Positions 1-8,545 of a stretch of DNA of 64,000 bases are shown here, piece after piece. Position 1 is the stretch's first letter. Every line of letters starts with the position of its first letter. The DNA comes from JANWXD01 sp037446115 (GTDB lineage: Bacteria; Acidobacteriota; Terriglobia; Bryobacterales; Bryobacteraceae). The notes beneath the pieces are model-generated. The model did not search any database, was not told where the DNA came from, and saw nothing but the letters and a program-made list of their open reading frames with translations. Where the stretch lies: NCBI GenBank assembly GCA_037446115.1, contig JBBIJF010000008.1, forward strand, positions 90,880 to 154,879. The letters are read 5' to 3'. Both the position numbers and the translations under genes were made by a program.

Positions 1-224
1 TTCCCGTTGCTGGTGTAGCCCAGCGAGAGCATCGGATCCGGCAGGCTGGCTTCGTGCGAAGGCCGCTGGCGCGCGGCTTCGTACCGCTTTTGGGCGGCGA
101 GAATTTCCGGATTGCTTCGCAGCGCCTCGTCAATCAGCGGGCCAAGCAGCAAACCTTCTTGCTGGGCCGCCAGGACCGCGGGCACGACACCCAGTGCGCA
201 GTAGAGTTTGCAAGTGCGGATCAC
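1..224 (-). CDS. TolC-family outer membrane efflux protein, N-terminal part (cut by window edge)
   Basis: Only the first 74 or so residues are inside the window; the gene continues beyond base 1. I start it at a GTG (224-222) preceded by a clean AGGAGG five bases upstream. The translation begins with a short signal peptide ending near VLAAQQ. It continues with a helix containing LIDEALRSNPEILAAQKRYEAAR and a PDPMLSLGY segment, both typical of the first periplasmic helix of TolC/CusC outer-membrane efflux proteins. Known role of the family: the outer-membrane duct of tripartite RND or metal efflux pumps. It lies 57 bases downstream of the small exported protein at 282-653 on the same strand, so the two are probably co-transcribed. 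The substrate cannot be read from this fragment; the Cys-rich neighbours hint at metals (inference). Confidence 0.7.
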   Translation of the reverse strand, partial: MIRTCKLYCALGVVPAVLAAQQEGLLLGPLIDEALRSNPEILAAQKRYEAARQRPSHEASLPDPMLSLGYTSNG

Positions 225-281
225 GGCCACCTCCTGAAAACGGCGGGGCAGACTCCTGCCGAGCCTGCCCCATGCGCGATG

Positions 282-653
282 CTACCGGGCCTCGGTAATC
301 TGCCGGATCACGATGCCCCGCATCCCTGCCTTCTCGACCACGGTTCCGGTGACCTGGACCTTCTTTTCCACGAAGGGCAGGAGTTTTTCGTTTGGATTCT
401 TGTGATCGAGGGACACCGGCAGGTAAAGCAGGCCGCTTTGGCTGTCCAGCAGCGCCAGGGGAATGCCGGCTTTGGCGCACATCGCGGCGCACTTTGCGTG
501 CCCCGCGCCCTTGCTGTCATGGCCGATGTAGCAGGCAGTGTCCACGATCTCGCCGGAGATCGTGACGGACTTCCCTTTGGCCTGGCCCAGAAGCGCCACA
601 GCACCGCCGGCCAATAACCCGGCCAGAGCCACGTAAGCAACATATGACTTCAT
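282..653 (-). CDS. Small exported protein with Cys-containing core, function unknown
   Basis: This encodes 123 residues from an ATG at 653; a TTG six bases further upstream is possible, but AAGGAGG sits seven bases before the ATG. The N-terminus is a signal peptide (VAYVALAGLLAGG). The mature part has three cysteines in a DTACYIGH...KCAAMCAKAGIPLALL stretch, then a beta-rich C-terminus ending TGTVVEKAGMRGIVIRQI that resembles a small OB-like barrel. I do not recognise a named family. Its position just upstream of a TolC-like gene and beside a NosL-like protein suggests a periplasmic role linked to metal export, but that is inference from context only. Confidence 0.7.
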   Translation of the reverse strand: MKSYVAYVALAGLLAGGAVALLGQAKGKSVTISGEIVDTACYIGHDSKGAGHAKCAAMCAKAGIPLALLDSQSGLLYLPVSLDHKNPNEKLLPFVEKKVQVTGTVVEKAGMRGIVIRQITEAR

Positions 654-752
654 CTCCAATCCTCCTTTTCAGATTCCGATTCGTTTTGACCGACCACGAC
701 GGTAAGCCGCAGTTCGGCCGGAACAAATGCAGCAGACTGACTTCGCGGAGGA

Positions 753-1124
753 TCAGAGCAGAAGCACGGAGTTACGAAGGTAAAGCTGAGGTGGGGATGC
801 CCCGGTGAGCTGCTTCTCGACAGGAAACGTTGCAGCCACGGCCGGAAACACGGCTTTAACTGGAAGTGGACTCAGAGCCGGTTCCGGCGCGGGAAGGCCG
901 CGCAGCGAGCCGGCGTCCGGCAACGTGTAGGCGCCGCCGGCGAAATGCCGGGAACAATCCGGAGGCGTCTGCGACTCACCGCAGTGATTCGGCGGCTGCG
1001 GGCAACACCGGGAGGCGTGGGCGGAAAAGGCTTCAAATGTGGTACAGCCGGCACACTGCATGCCGAACCAGCCTGCAACACCGGCGAAGGCAAGCAGCAT
1101 TGCAACCGCACGCAGACGCACCAC
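753..1124 (-). CDS. Small Cys-rich exported or membrane-anchored protein
   Basis: This is a 123-residue reading frame if it starts at the first of two tandem GTG codons (1124-1122); an ATG at 1100 would give 115 residues. No strong ribosome-binding site is visible, so the start is uncertain. The N-terminus is hydrophobic (AVAMLLAFAGVAGWF). The following 50 residues carry seven cysteines (CAGC, CC, C, C), and the rest is proline/alanine-rich and ends in a hydrophobic NSVLLL. It is divergent from the NosL-like gene at 1181, with only about 50 bases between them, and lies upstream of the TolC/exported-protein pair. The cysteine content suggests metal or heme handling. No family was recognised. 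Confidence 0.5.
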   Translation of the reverse strand: MVRLRAVAMLLAFAGVAGWFGMQCAGCTTFEAFSAHASRCCPQPPNHCGESQTPPDCSRHFAGGAYTLPDAGSLRGLPAPEPALSPLPVKAVFPAVAATFPVEKQLTGASPPQLYLRNSVLLL

Positions 1125-1180
1125 ATCGTAGGATAACACAACTTCGCCGTCGGGCGTATTATGAGGGTAGGTTGGGCTTT

Positions 1181-1684
1181 GTGCCTTCGAGGCTGACCAT
1201 CCTCTGTTGTTTCGGGCTGGCTGCGGCGGCCGCGTGGTTATGGTTTCGTTCGGAGCATGCCGCCCGGCCCAGGACCTGTCCGCTGTGCCTGCGGCCCGTG
1301 CATCGTGCTTCCGCCGTCGAAGCGGAGGTGGAGGGCCGCCGCAGGACGTTATGTTGTGCCGGCTGTGTGCGATCGGCTCACCGTCAGACACGACGCCCTG
1401 TGAGAATTTTCCAGTTCACGGATTTCGAGTCCCTCCGACCGCTTCGGCCGGAGGAGGCGTTTCTCGTACGCGGAAGCGACGTCAATTTGTGCACGCGCCG
1501 CGAACCGCTCGTGGACGCTTCCAAGCATCCTTTTGAAGAGCACTACGACCGGTGCTCGCCCAGTTTCCTGGCGTTCGCGAGCCGGGAGCGTGCGGAGGCC
1601 TTCGCCCGCAGCCACGGCGGCACCGTAGTTCCCGCTGCGCGTCTGCTCGCCGACCCAGGCGGCGTGGTGGCGAGTGTACCGTGA
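1181..1684 (+). CDS. NosL-like metal-binding protein with Cys zinc-ribbon-like N-terminal half
   Basis: About 167 residues from GTG 1181; an in-frame TTG at 1172 is an alternative, with GAGG five bases before it. An N-terminal hydrophobic segment (residues 5-20) is a signal peptide or membrane anchor. Next comes CPLC...CCAGC, two cysteine pairs arranged like a YHS/TRASH metal ribbon. The C-terminal third has DRCSPSFLAFASRERAEAFA followed by HGG, the recognisable end of NosL-type copper chaperones, where such a region sits beside the copper site. The family is known for copper delivery or storage on the outer face of the membrane. It faces away from the Cys-rich gene at 753-1124, so the two may share a regulatory region (1125-1180). 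Function beyond metal binding is not established. Confidence 0.6.
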   Translation: MPSRLTILCCFGLAAAAAWLWFRSEHAARPRTCPLCLRPVHRASAVEAEVEGRRRTLCCAGCVRSAHRQTRRPVRIFQFTDFESLRPLRPEEAFLVRGSDVNLCTRREPLVDASKHPFEEHYDRCSPSFLAFASRERAEAFARSHGGTVVPAARLLADPGGVVASVP

Positions 1685-1844
1685 GCAGAGCAGTGGCAGG
1701 GTAAACCGGCACAGATCCGGCGGGCACAGTCTCCCCGTCTTACTGGTGTCACAGCGCCCGCACCCGAGGAGCATGTCGGCGCGGGATTGAGCAGCGCGGC
1801 GGCGGTGAGGAGACCTCAAATAAGCCCCGTGTTATGCTGATGCT

Positions 1845-3524
1845 GTGCGCGGCATCCTGCGGAGTTTGGCCCTCGGCGCAGCAGCCTGCGTACTCAGCGC
1901 CCAGACCAGCCCGCTGCTCGACATCCTGACCGCAGAACTTGACAGGAATTTCAAGGTCCTCAAGGAAAAAGGCGACCCGGCGCCGTACTTTTTGGCGTAC
2001 GCCGTATCCGACACCGAAACTCGGTTGGTTTCGGCCACACTGGGTTTTCTCGAGGGTAAGTCGGCCAACCGCTCGCGTCTGCTGGATGTGACGGTCCGGG
2101 TAGGCACGCCGCAGCTGGATAACTACCACAGGCTCCCAGGGGATCGTCCCCGCTTCAGCGCCGCTGTCCCCATCCCTCTCGAAGACCTGCCTGCGCCCGT
2201 GCGGCAAATCGCGTGGCTCGAAACCGATCGCACCTACCGGGAGGCCGTCCAGCGGCTCATCCGCATCCGAACCAGTACGCAGGTCAAGCCGGCGGAGGAG
2301 GACCCCTCGCCGGACTTCTCGATCGAGCCTCCGGAGAAGTATGTGGAGCGATGGGAGCCGCTGCAGTTCCCGGCGGCACTCTGGGAAGACCGGGTCCGGA
2401 AATGGTCGGCGGCCCTGGGAAGGCGCCGGGAAATCCTGGTTTCCAGCGTTACGGTCTTCGCCCAGCGCGAGACGAAATACTACACAACCAGTGAGGGCAC
2501 CCGGTTACAACACGGCCGCGCACTGGCGCGGATTGTGATTTCTGCGCGCGGCCGCGCCCCGGACGGCATGGAACTGAGTGTCGGAGAAACGTTTGAAGCG
2601 GAAACGCCCGACCGGTTGCCGCCCGACAAGGCGGTCATGGAAGCGATTGAGCGTGTGGCGCGGAACCTGGCGGCGCTCGAGCGGGCGCCGGAGGCTGAGC
2701 CGTTCGCCGGTCCGGCTATCCTTTCCGGGCGCGCGGCGGGGGTTTTCTTTCACGAAATTTTTGGACACCGCATTGAAGGGCATCGGCAGAAAGACGAAAG
2801 CGAAGGACAGACCTTCGCCAAAAGCCTCGGCACGAAAGTCCTGCCCGAATTCCTTTCGGTGATTTTCGATCCCACCCGGCGCAGTCTGAACGGCGTAGAC
2901 CTGAACGGTTACTATCTGTACGACGATGAGGGGGTCAAAGCGCGGCCGGTGGTCGTGGTCGAAAATGGCATTCTGAAAACCTTCTTGATGTCGCGCTCGC
3001 CCGTGCGCGGCGTTGAGCGCTCGAACGGCCATGGACGGCGCCAGCCCGGCTTCGAGGTGGTCTCGCGCCAGTCCAACCTGATCGTAGAGTCCTCGCGTCG
3101 CGTTCCGGAAAAGAAGCTTCGCGAAATGCTCCTGGAAGAAGTCCGCCGGCAGAACAAGCCTTACGGGCTGTATTTCGAAGAGGTCACCGGAGGGTTTACC
3201 CAGACGGCGCGCCGGGGCTTGCAGGCGTTTGCGGTAATCCCGATTCTGGTTTACCGGGTGTATCCGGACGGGCGGCCGGATGAACTCGTGCGCGGGGCGG
3301 ACATTGTAGGCACGCCGCTGGCCAGTTTCTCCAAGATTCTGGCCACCGGGGACAGCCTGGAGATCTTCAACGGGTTTTGCGGCGCCGAATCCGGCTCGGT
3401 GCCTGTCGCTGCCGTGGCTCCTGCAATTCTGGTTTCCGAGATCGAGATTCAGAAGCGCGAAACGTCGCAGGAGCGGCCCCCGTTGCTGCCGCGACCGGAT
3501 TTGGGATCGGGGCTCTTCCGATGA
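1845..3524 (+). CDS. TldD-type zinc metallopeptidase with signal peptide
   Basis: This is a 559-residue member of the TldD/PmbA (peptidase U62) family. The HEIFGH motif at residues 303-308 is the HExxxH zinc site that marks the active TldD partner. The region after it (YLYDDEGVKARPV, SNGHGRRQPGF) fits the family core. Known relatives (TldD with TldE in E. coli) are cytosolic and degrade unfolded peptides. Here the first 20 residues (RSLALGAAACVLSAQ) look like a signal peptide, so I infer export. The start is GTG 1845, with no clear ribosome-binding site; a TATGCT sequence at 1833-1838 ends six bases before it. The stop overlaps the next gene's start by four bases (ATGA), so both subunits are probably made together. 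Confidence 0.85.
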   Translation: MRGILRSLALGAAACVLSAQTSPLLDILTAELDRNFKVLKEKGDPAPYFLAYAVSDTETRLVSATLGFLEGKSANRSRLLDVTVRVGTPQLDNYHRLPGDRPRFSAAVPIPLEDLPAPVRQIAWLETDRTYREAVQRLIRIRTSTQVKPAEEDPSPDFSIEPPEKYVERWEPLQFPAALWEDRVRKWSAALGRRREILVSSVTVFAQRETKYYTTSEGTRLQHGRALARIVISARGRAPDGMELSVGETFEAETPDRLPPDKAVMEAIERVARNLAALERAPEAEPFAGPAILSGRAAGVFFHEIFGHRIEGHRQKDESEGQTFAKSLGTKVLPEFLSVIFDPTRRSLNGVDLNGYYLYDDEGVKARPVVVVENGILKTFLMSRSPVRGVERSNGHGRRQPGFEVVSRQSNLIVESSRRVPEKKLREMLLEEVRRQNKPYGLYFEEVTGGFTQTARRGLQAFAVIPILVYRVYPDGRPDELVRGADIVGTPLASFSKILATGDSLEIFNGFCGAESGSVPVAAVAPAILVSEIEIQKRETSQERPPLLPRPDLGSGLFR

Positions 3525-5284
3525 GGATGCCGGGTCACGTTGCCGCAGTCGCGCTGCTGGCCCTCGCATCGGGCCAAGGCCAGACGCAGGAGCCGGATGT
3601 GATCCTGCGCGCCCTGCAGGACGAGGTCACGCGGACGCTTCAGTTGCAACTGCCCGGCCTGGAACGGCCCTATTACGCTGAGTTCGCGCTCCATGATGGC
3701 GAGAGCTTCGCCGTGTCGGCGACGCTCGGCGGAACGGTGGCGCGGCGCAACAACCGCTTTCGCCTTCCCTCCGTTCAGGTGCGCGTGGGCGGCTACGAGT
3801 TCGACAATACGAATTACGTGTTCAGCGATTTTGCCTTTGGCGCGCGCGACGCAGGCCGTCCGCCCCTGGAAGACAGCTACCTGGCGCTGCGGCATTTCTT
3901 CTGGCTTGCCGGCGATGCGGCCTATAAAGCCGCGGTCCAGGCGATTGCTCGCAAACGGGCCGCCCTCAAGAACGTCACCGTGACGGAAAACCTGCCGGAT
4001 TTTTACCGGGCCGAGCCCTTTCAAATTCGGAACGAAACGCCTCGCATGCACGTGGATGAGGAGCAGTGGGCTGCGGTGGTTCGGCGCGTGTCGTCGGAGT
4101 TCGCGGACTTCCGGCACTTGATCCGCTCGGGAGCGGACTTCGAGATCGTGCAGAGCGACTATTACTTCGTGAACACGGAAGGGACCACGTGCCGGGTGCC
4201 GGAGCGGCTGGTGCACCTGCGCCTCCACGCCATGGCGCTCGCCGGGGACGGAATGAGCGTGCGCGATGCTGTTACGTTTCTGGCGCGGGAGCCCGACGGG
4301 ATGCCCGCGGAGAGTGAGTTGCGCGAGGCGGCACGAAAGCTGGCCCTCCGCGTGACCGAGCTTTCGCAGGCGCCGGTCGGCGAGCCGTACACGGGTCCGG
4401 TCTTGTTCGAAGGTGAGGCGGCCGGACAGATGTTCGCCGAGATCCTTGGACGGAACCTTGCGGCGCGCCGGCGGCCCGTGGGGGAGCCGGGCCGTCCGTT
4501 GCCGTTTCAAAGCGGTGAGTTCGAGGGACGCGTGGGTTCCCGGGTGCTACCGGATTGGATGGATGTGGTGGACGATCCCACGCAGGCGGAATGGCGCGGC
4601 CGGCCCCTGCTCGGCCATTACCTGGCGGACCTGGAGGGCGTGCCCCCGAGCCCGGTCCGATTGGTCGAACGCGGCATCCTCAGAAGCTTCCTGCTGACGC
4701 GGCAGCCCGTGGCGGGTTTCTCGGCCTCCAACGGGAGGGCACGCCTGCCGGGAGGCTTCGGGCACAAGACTGCCTGGTTCGGGAACCTGTTTGTGCAGGC
4801 CGCGGAGGCCTCGCCGCTGGAGGAACTGAAGAAAAAGTTCGTGTCCCTCTTCCGCGCGCGTAATCTGCCCTACGGGATCATCGTGCGCAAGATGGACTAT
4901 CCTTCTTCCGCGTCGGTGGACGAAGTGCGGCGGCTTTTGGCTCGCACGGCTCAGGCCGGTGACGGAGGGCGTCCGGTCAGTCTTCCGCTGCTGGTCTATC
5001 GCCTTTACCCGGACGGGCGGGAGGAGCTCGTGCGAGGGCTGCGCTTCCGTGGGTTCTCTGCCCGGGCGCTCCGGGATATTGTGGCCGCCTCCGTGGAGAC
5101 CTTCGTGTTCGAATACCTGGAAAACGGCGCACCCTTCGCCTTGAGCGGGGCGAGTGGGTTCGTAGCGGAAAGCACCGTTATCGCTCCTTCGGTAGTGTTC
5201 GAAGAACTCCAGCTTGAGCGGGCGCAGGAACAGGTTCCCACGCCTCCGGTCGTGCCGCCGCCGTCCCTGACGTTGCGTCGCTGA
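3521..5284 (+). CDS. TldE/PmbA-like partner lacking the zinc motif, with signal peptide
   Basis: This encodes 587 residues from ATG 3521, which overlaps the TldD-like stop codon. It is collinear with the upstream protein (shared SATLGG and VRVG segments, PLLVYRLYPDG near the end). At the zinc site it reads FAEILGR (residues 305-311): both histidines of HExxxH are replaced, by Ala306 and Arg311. In E. coli the TldE partner also lacks the motif, so an active/inactive heterodimer is expected. The N-terminus (HVAAVALLALASGQG) looks like a signal peptide, matching the partner. Only five bases separate it from the LptF-LptG gene, suggesting one transcript. The substrate is unknown. Confidence 0.8.
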   Translation: MRMPGHVAAVALLALASGQGQTQEPDVILRALQDEVTRTLQLQLPGLERPYYAEFALHDGESFAVSATLGGTVARRNNRFRLPSVQVRVGGYEFDNTNYVFSDFAFGARDAGRPPLEDSYLALRHFFWLAGDAAYKAAVQAIARKRAALKNVTVTENLPDFYRAEPFQIRNETPRMHVDEEQWAAVVRRVSSEFADFRHLIRSGADFEIVQSDYYFVNTEGTTCRVPERLVHLRLHAMALAGDGMSVRDAVTFLAREPDGMPAESELREAARKLALRVTELSQAPVGEPYTGPVLFEGEAAGQMFAEILGRNLAARRRPVGEPGRPLPFQSGEFEGRVGSRVLPDWMDVVDDPTQAEWRGRPLLGHYLADLEGVPPSPVRLVERGILRSFLLTRQPVAGFSASNGRARLPGGFGHKTAWFGNLFVQAAEASPLEELKKKFVSLFRARNLPYGIIVRKMDYPSSASVDEVRRLLARTAQAGDGGRPVSLPLLVYRLYPDGREELVRGLRFRGFSARALRDIVAASVETFVFEYLENGAPFALSGASGFVAESTVIAPSVVFEELQLERAQEQVPTPPVVPPPSLTLRR

Positions 5285-5289
5285 CAGCG

Positions 5290-7602
5290 ATGGGTTTAAT
5301 CGGACGCGCCGTATTCCGCGAAATCCTCAGCGGAGCGTTGCTCGGGACGCTGCTGTTTACGTTCGTGCTGTTTTTGCAGCGGACGGGGCAGCTCTTCGAG
5401 CCGCTGGTGCGCGGCGCAGCGAGCCCCGGCACCGCCGCTCAGTTACTCCTGCTGGTTCTGCCGTCGGTGTTGCCCTTCACGGTGCCGGTCGGCACGCTGG
5501 CCGGCATTCTGATCGCCCTGAGCCGGATGGCGACGGATGGTGAGGTCACAGCCCTGCGGGCATCCGGAATCCCTGGAGCGCGCCTCGCTACGGCAGTGGC
5601 GCTTTTTGCAGCAATTGCCACGGTGATCACGGCGGCCGCCTCCTTGTGGCTTGCCCCGTGGTCGATCCGCGAGACCTACCGGATTCTGAACCGTCTGGCG
5701 GCAGCGCAGGTCACTGCGGAGATCCGTCCCCGCGTTTTTCAAGAGCAGTTCCCGGACACGATTCTTTATGTCGCGGATGTCGTTTCGGGCCCGGTCGTGC
5801 GGTGGCGCAAGATCTTCCTCGCCGACCTGCGGCCCCCTGGCGAGCGGCGCACAGGCCCCCGGGAGGCCGGAGAAGGCCCGCGCATCACCGTGGCGCGTGA
5901 AGCGATCGCGATTTCCGACGTCGCCCACAACCGCATTCAGCTTTCCATGCTGGACGGCAGCACGCACGAGCCCGGCAAGATGCCGGAGGCTTACTACCAC
6001 AGCTCCTTTCCCCGCGGCGAGCAAGTGCTCCACGTCCGTCCGCCGAGTGAGCAGCGGGCTCGCCCGTTCCGGGAGACGGACACCGGCCCGCTCTGGCGTC
6101 TGGCGCGCGAGTCCTTGGAGGCCCGCCTGGAACTGCATCAGCGCCTGGCTTTGCCCGCCGCCTGCCTGATACTGGCGCTGGCGGGCATTCCGCTGGGAAT
6201 TTCCAATCGGAAATCCGGGAAGGCGGCTTCGGTCGCCCTGGCGGTCTTGGTGGCCTTTCTTTATTACCTCGGTCTGATCAGTCTGATTGGTCTGGCGCGA
6301 CAAGGAAGTCTGCCGGCAGGCCCGGCGGTGTGGACTCCCAACACCGTACTGGCCATCACAGGCCTTGTGCTGCTTGTGGGGCTGGAACAGCCGGGGGCCT
6401 CCGGCCTGGCGGAGCGTCTTCGCCGTGCCCAAGCCGCGGTGGGCCTTGCCCTGCGCCGCTGGAGAATCCGCCGGCGGTGCACCAATGGTACGGGCGGGCG
6501 TCTGCTGCTGCTGCCACAGCTGCTCGACACATCCATCCTCAGCAGTTTCGTGACCTATCTCGGGGTTTTTCTGGCAGCCTTCGTCGTCATGACCCACGCC
6601 TATACGTTCTTCGAGCTGCTGGGAGACATCCTGCGGAACAAAATCCCCATGGCGCGCGTGGCGGAATATCACTTCTTCCTGACACCCAAACTGATCAACG
6701 ACGCGACGCCGGTGAGCGTGATGGTCGCGACGCTGGTGACGTTCGGGGTGCTCGCCAAGCATAATGAGCTCATCGCTTGGAAGGCCTGCGGTGTGAGCGT
6801 CCACCGGCTCGCCTTGCCGGTTTTGCTGGCTGCCGCCGCCGTGAGCGCCGCACTCTTCGCCTTCGACTACTACTACGTGGCGCAAGCCAATCGCCGTCAG
6901 GACGCCATCCGCAACGAAATCAAGGGGCGCCCCGTGCAGACCTACCTGCGCCCCTTTACCAAGTGGATCTTCGGGCGCAGGTCGCACATCTACCACTACA
7001 AGTACCTGGATCCGGAAGCGGCGGTGATGGCCGGCGTCAGTGTGTATGAGCTGGACCCGGAGACCTTCCAGCTCCGGCGTCATCTGGCCGCCGAACGTGC
7101 CCGCTGGTCGGCTTCGGTGGGCACGTGGGTGTTCGAGAACGGCTGGGTGCGGGATATCCGCGGTGTCCGTGATCTGAACTTTCGCGTCTTCCAGGCGGCC
7201 ACGTTCCCCGAGCTCGACGAGCCGCCCGGCTATTTTCTGAAAGAGGCCAAACCCGATTCCCAGATGAATTTCCACGAACTGGCTGCCTACATCGTTGATC
7301 TGGAACAAGGCGGCTTCGACACGGTGCGGTTGAGGGTTCAGCTCCAGCGAAAGTTCTCTCAACCGCTGTCCGCCTTGGTGCTGGCTGTGGTGTCGGTGCC
7401 CTTTGCGTTCCTGACGGGCAGTCGCGGGGCGCTGGCGGGCGTCGGCGCGAGCCTGGGCATCGCGGTTGCCTACTGGGCGTTGAGTCAGCTTTTCGAGCAG
7501 GTCGGCAATCTCGGACAATTGCCTCCGGCCGTCGCGGCGTGGTCTCCGAATCTCCTCTTCTTGCTGGTCGGTGCGTACCTGATGGGTCGGATGCGGACTT
7601 GA
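5290..7602 (+). CDS. Fused LptF-LptG lipopolysaccharide transport permease
   Basis: This 770-residue protein is about twice the usual length of a YjgP/YjgQ permease. Residues 1-360 form one copy: membrane helices at the N-terminus (FREILSGALLGTLLFTF), a periplasmic part with VFQEQFPDTILYV, then helices with GIPLGISNRKSGK. Residues 400-770 form a second copy with the same order: SSFVTYLGVFLAAFVV, NELIAWKACGVS, a periplasmic jellyroll and LALVVSVPFAFLTGSRG-type final helices. In the known Lpt system LptF and LptG pair with the LptB ATPase and LptC to move lipopolysaccharide to the outer membrane; here both halves come from one gene. No lptA, lptB or lptC is nearby. Translation is probably coupled to the TldE-like gene five bases upstream. 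Confidence 0.88.
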   Translation: MGLIGRAVFREILSGALLGTLLFTFVLFLQRTGQLFEPLVRGAASPGTAAQLLLLVLPSVLPFTVPVGTLAGILIALSRMATDGEVTALRASGIPGARLATAVALFAAIATVITAAASLWLAPWSIRETYRILNRLAAAQVTAEIRPRVFQEQFPDTILYVADVVSGPVVRWRKIFLADLRPPGERRTGPREAGEGPRITVAREAIAISDVAHNRIQLSMLDGSTHEPGKMPEAYYHSSFPRGEQVLHVRPPSEQRARPFRETDTGPLWRLARESLEARLELHQRLALPAACLILALAGIPLGISNRKSGKAASVALAVLVAFLYYLGLISLIGLARQGSLPAGPAVWTPNTVLAITGLVLLVGLEQPGASGLAERLRRAQAAVGLALRRWRIRRRCTNGTGGRLLLLPQLLDTSILSSFVTYLGVFLAAFVVMTHAYTFFELLGDILRNKIPMARVAEYHFFLTPKLINDATPVSVMVATLVTFGVLAKHNELIAWKACGVSVHRLALPVLLAAAAVSAALFAFDYYYVAQANRRQDAIRNEIKGRPVQTYLRPFTKWIFGRRSHIYHYKYLDPEAAVMAGVSVYELDPETFQLRRHLAAERARWSASVGTWVFENGWVRDIRGVRDLNFRVFQAATFPELDEPPGYFLKEAKPDSQMNFHELAAYIVDLEQGGFDTVRLRVQLQRKFSQPLSALVLAVVSVPFAFLTGSRGALAGVGASLGIAVAYWALSQLFEQVGNLGQLPPAVAAWSPNLLFLLVGAYLMGRMRT

Positions 7603-7663
7603 AGGATCCAAGGCCGGACCCCGCTGCGCGGCTGTCCGCATTACAGTACTTAGAGGGATCGCA

Positions 7664-8545
7664 GTGATTTTCAAACGCGAGGACCCGTTCCGGGAGGTGC
7701 CGGTCGAGATCGTGGCCCGCTATTGGGATGCGCGGCCCTGCAACATCCGTCACTCCGCCAAGCCGGTGGGCAGCAGGGAATATTTCGACGAAGTCGAAGA
7801 GCGCAAGTACCGGGTCGAGCCGCACATCCCGCGCTTTGCGGAGTTTCCTCGCTGGCGCGGCAAGAAGGTACTCGAGATCGGCTGCGGCATCGGCACCGAC
7901 ACGATCAACTTCGCGCGCCACGGCGCCTGGGTGACGGCCGTGGATCTGTCGGAAAAATCACTGGACCTTGCCAAGCAAAGAGCCCGCGTATACGGTTTGA
8001 TCGACCGGATCCGCTTCTTCCGCGCGGACGCGGAACGCCTGAGTGACTTCGTGCCGGTCGAGCCGTACGATCTGGTTTATTCTTTCGGAGTCCTCCATCA
8101 CACGCCCCGTCCGGACCGGGCGCTCGTCGAGATCCGGCGCTACATGGCGCCCGAGAGCGTTTTCAAGTTGATGGTCTACCACCGGCGGTCTTGGAAGGTT
8201 TTCTGGATTGTGATGAGCCGCGGTAAGGGGCGCTTCTGGCGGCTGGAGGAGCTCGTGGCGCGCTACTCCGAAGCGCAGACCGGGTGCCCGGTTACTCACA
8301 CGTACACGCGCGGCCAGGCCCAACGCTGGCTCGCCGCCGGCGGTTTCCAGGTGGTGCGTGCGGAGGTGGATCACATTTTCCCCTACCGCATAGCCGACTA
8401 CGTCCGGTATCGCTATCGGAAAGTATGGTATTTCCGCTGGCTGCCGGCCTGGACTTTCCGGTGGCTGGAGCAACGCTTCGGATGGCATCTCTGCCTCACC
8501 GCCCGGCTGGCGCAGCCGGCCTCTGATTCGGATTCGCGTGTCTGA
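7664..8545 (+). CDS. Class I SAM-dependent methyltransferase
   Basis: This is a 293-residue protein with the Rossmann SAM-binding signature VLEIGCGIGTDTINFA at residues 69-84, the acidic ribose-binding VDLSEKSL at 93-100, and SFGVLHHTP as the motif-IV region. The C-terminal part is aromatic and basic (VRYRYRKVWYFRWL). The start is GTG 7664, with GAGGG seven to eleven bases upstream. The downstream gene begins eight bases before this stop, so it is co-translated with a glycosyltransferase-like gene. In this setting it probably methylates a sugar or glycolipid (inference). The acceptor cannot be told from sequence. Confidence 0.8.
   Translation: MIFKREDPFREVPVEIVARYWDARPCNIRHSAKPVGSREYFDEVEERKYRVEPHIPRFAEFPRWRGKKVLEIGCGIGTDTINFARHGAWVTAVDLSEKSLDLAKQRARVYGLIDRIRFFRADAERLSDFVPVEPYDLVYSFGVLHHTPRPDRALVEIRRYMAPESVFKLMVYHRRSWKVFWIVMSRGKGRFWRLEELVARYSEAQTGCPVTHTYTRGQAQRWLAAGGFQVVRAEVDHIFPYRIADYVRYRYRKVWYFRWLPAWTFRWLEQRFGWHLCLTARLAQPASDSDSRV

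Noticed and set aside
1685..1844. Cobalamin-riboswitch-like pattern before the TldD-like gene
   Set aside because: A stretch with CCGG and CACAG resembles part of the B12 box but the full core is not there and TldD is not a B12-regulated function.
5443..7674. Very long antisense open frame over the LptF-LptG gene (743 residues)
   Set aside because: It is a shadow of the real gene on the other strand, made possible by high GC; it shows no family motifs and is basic and glutamine-rich as such shadows usually are.
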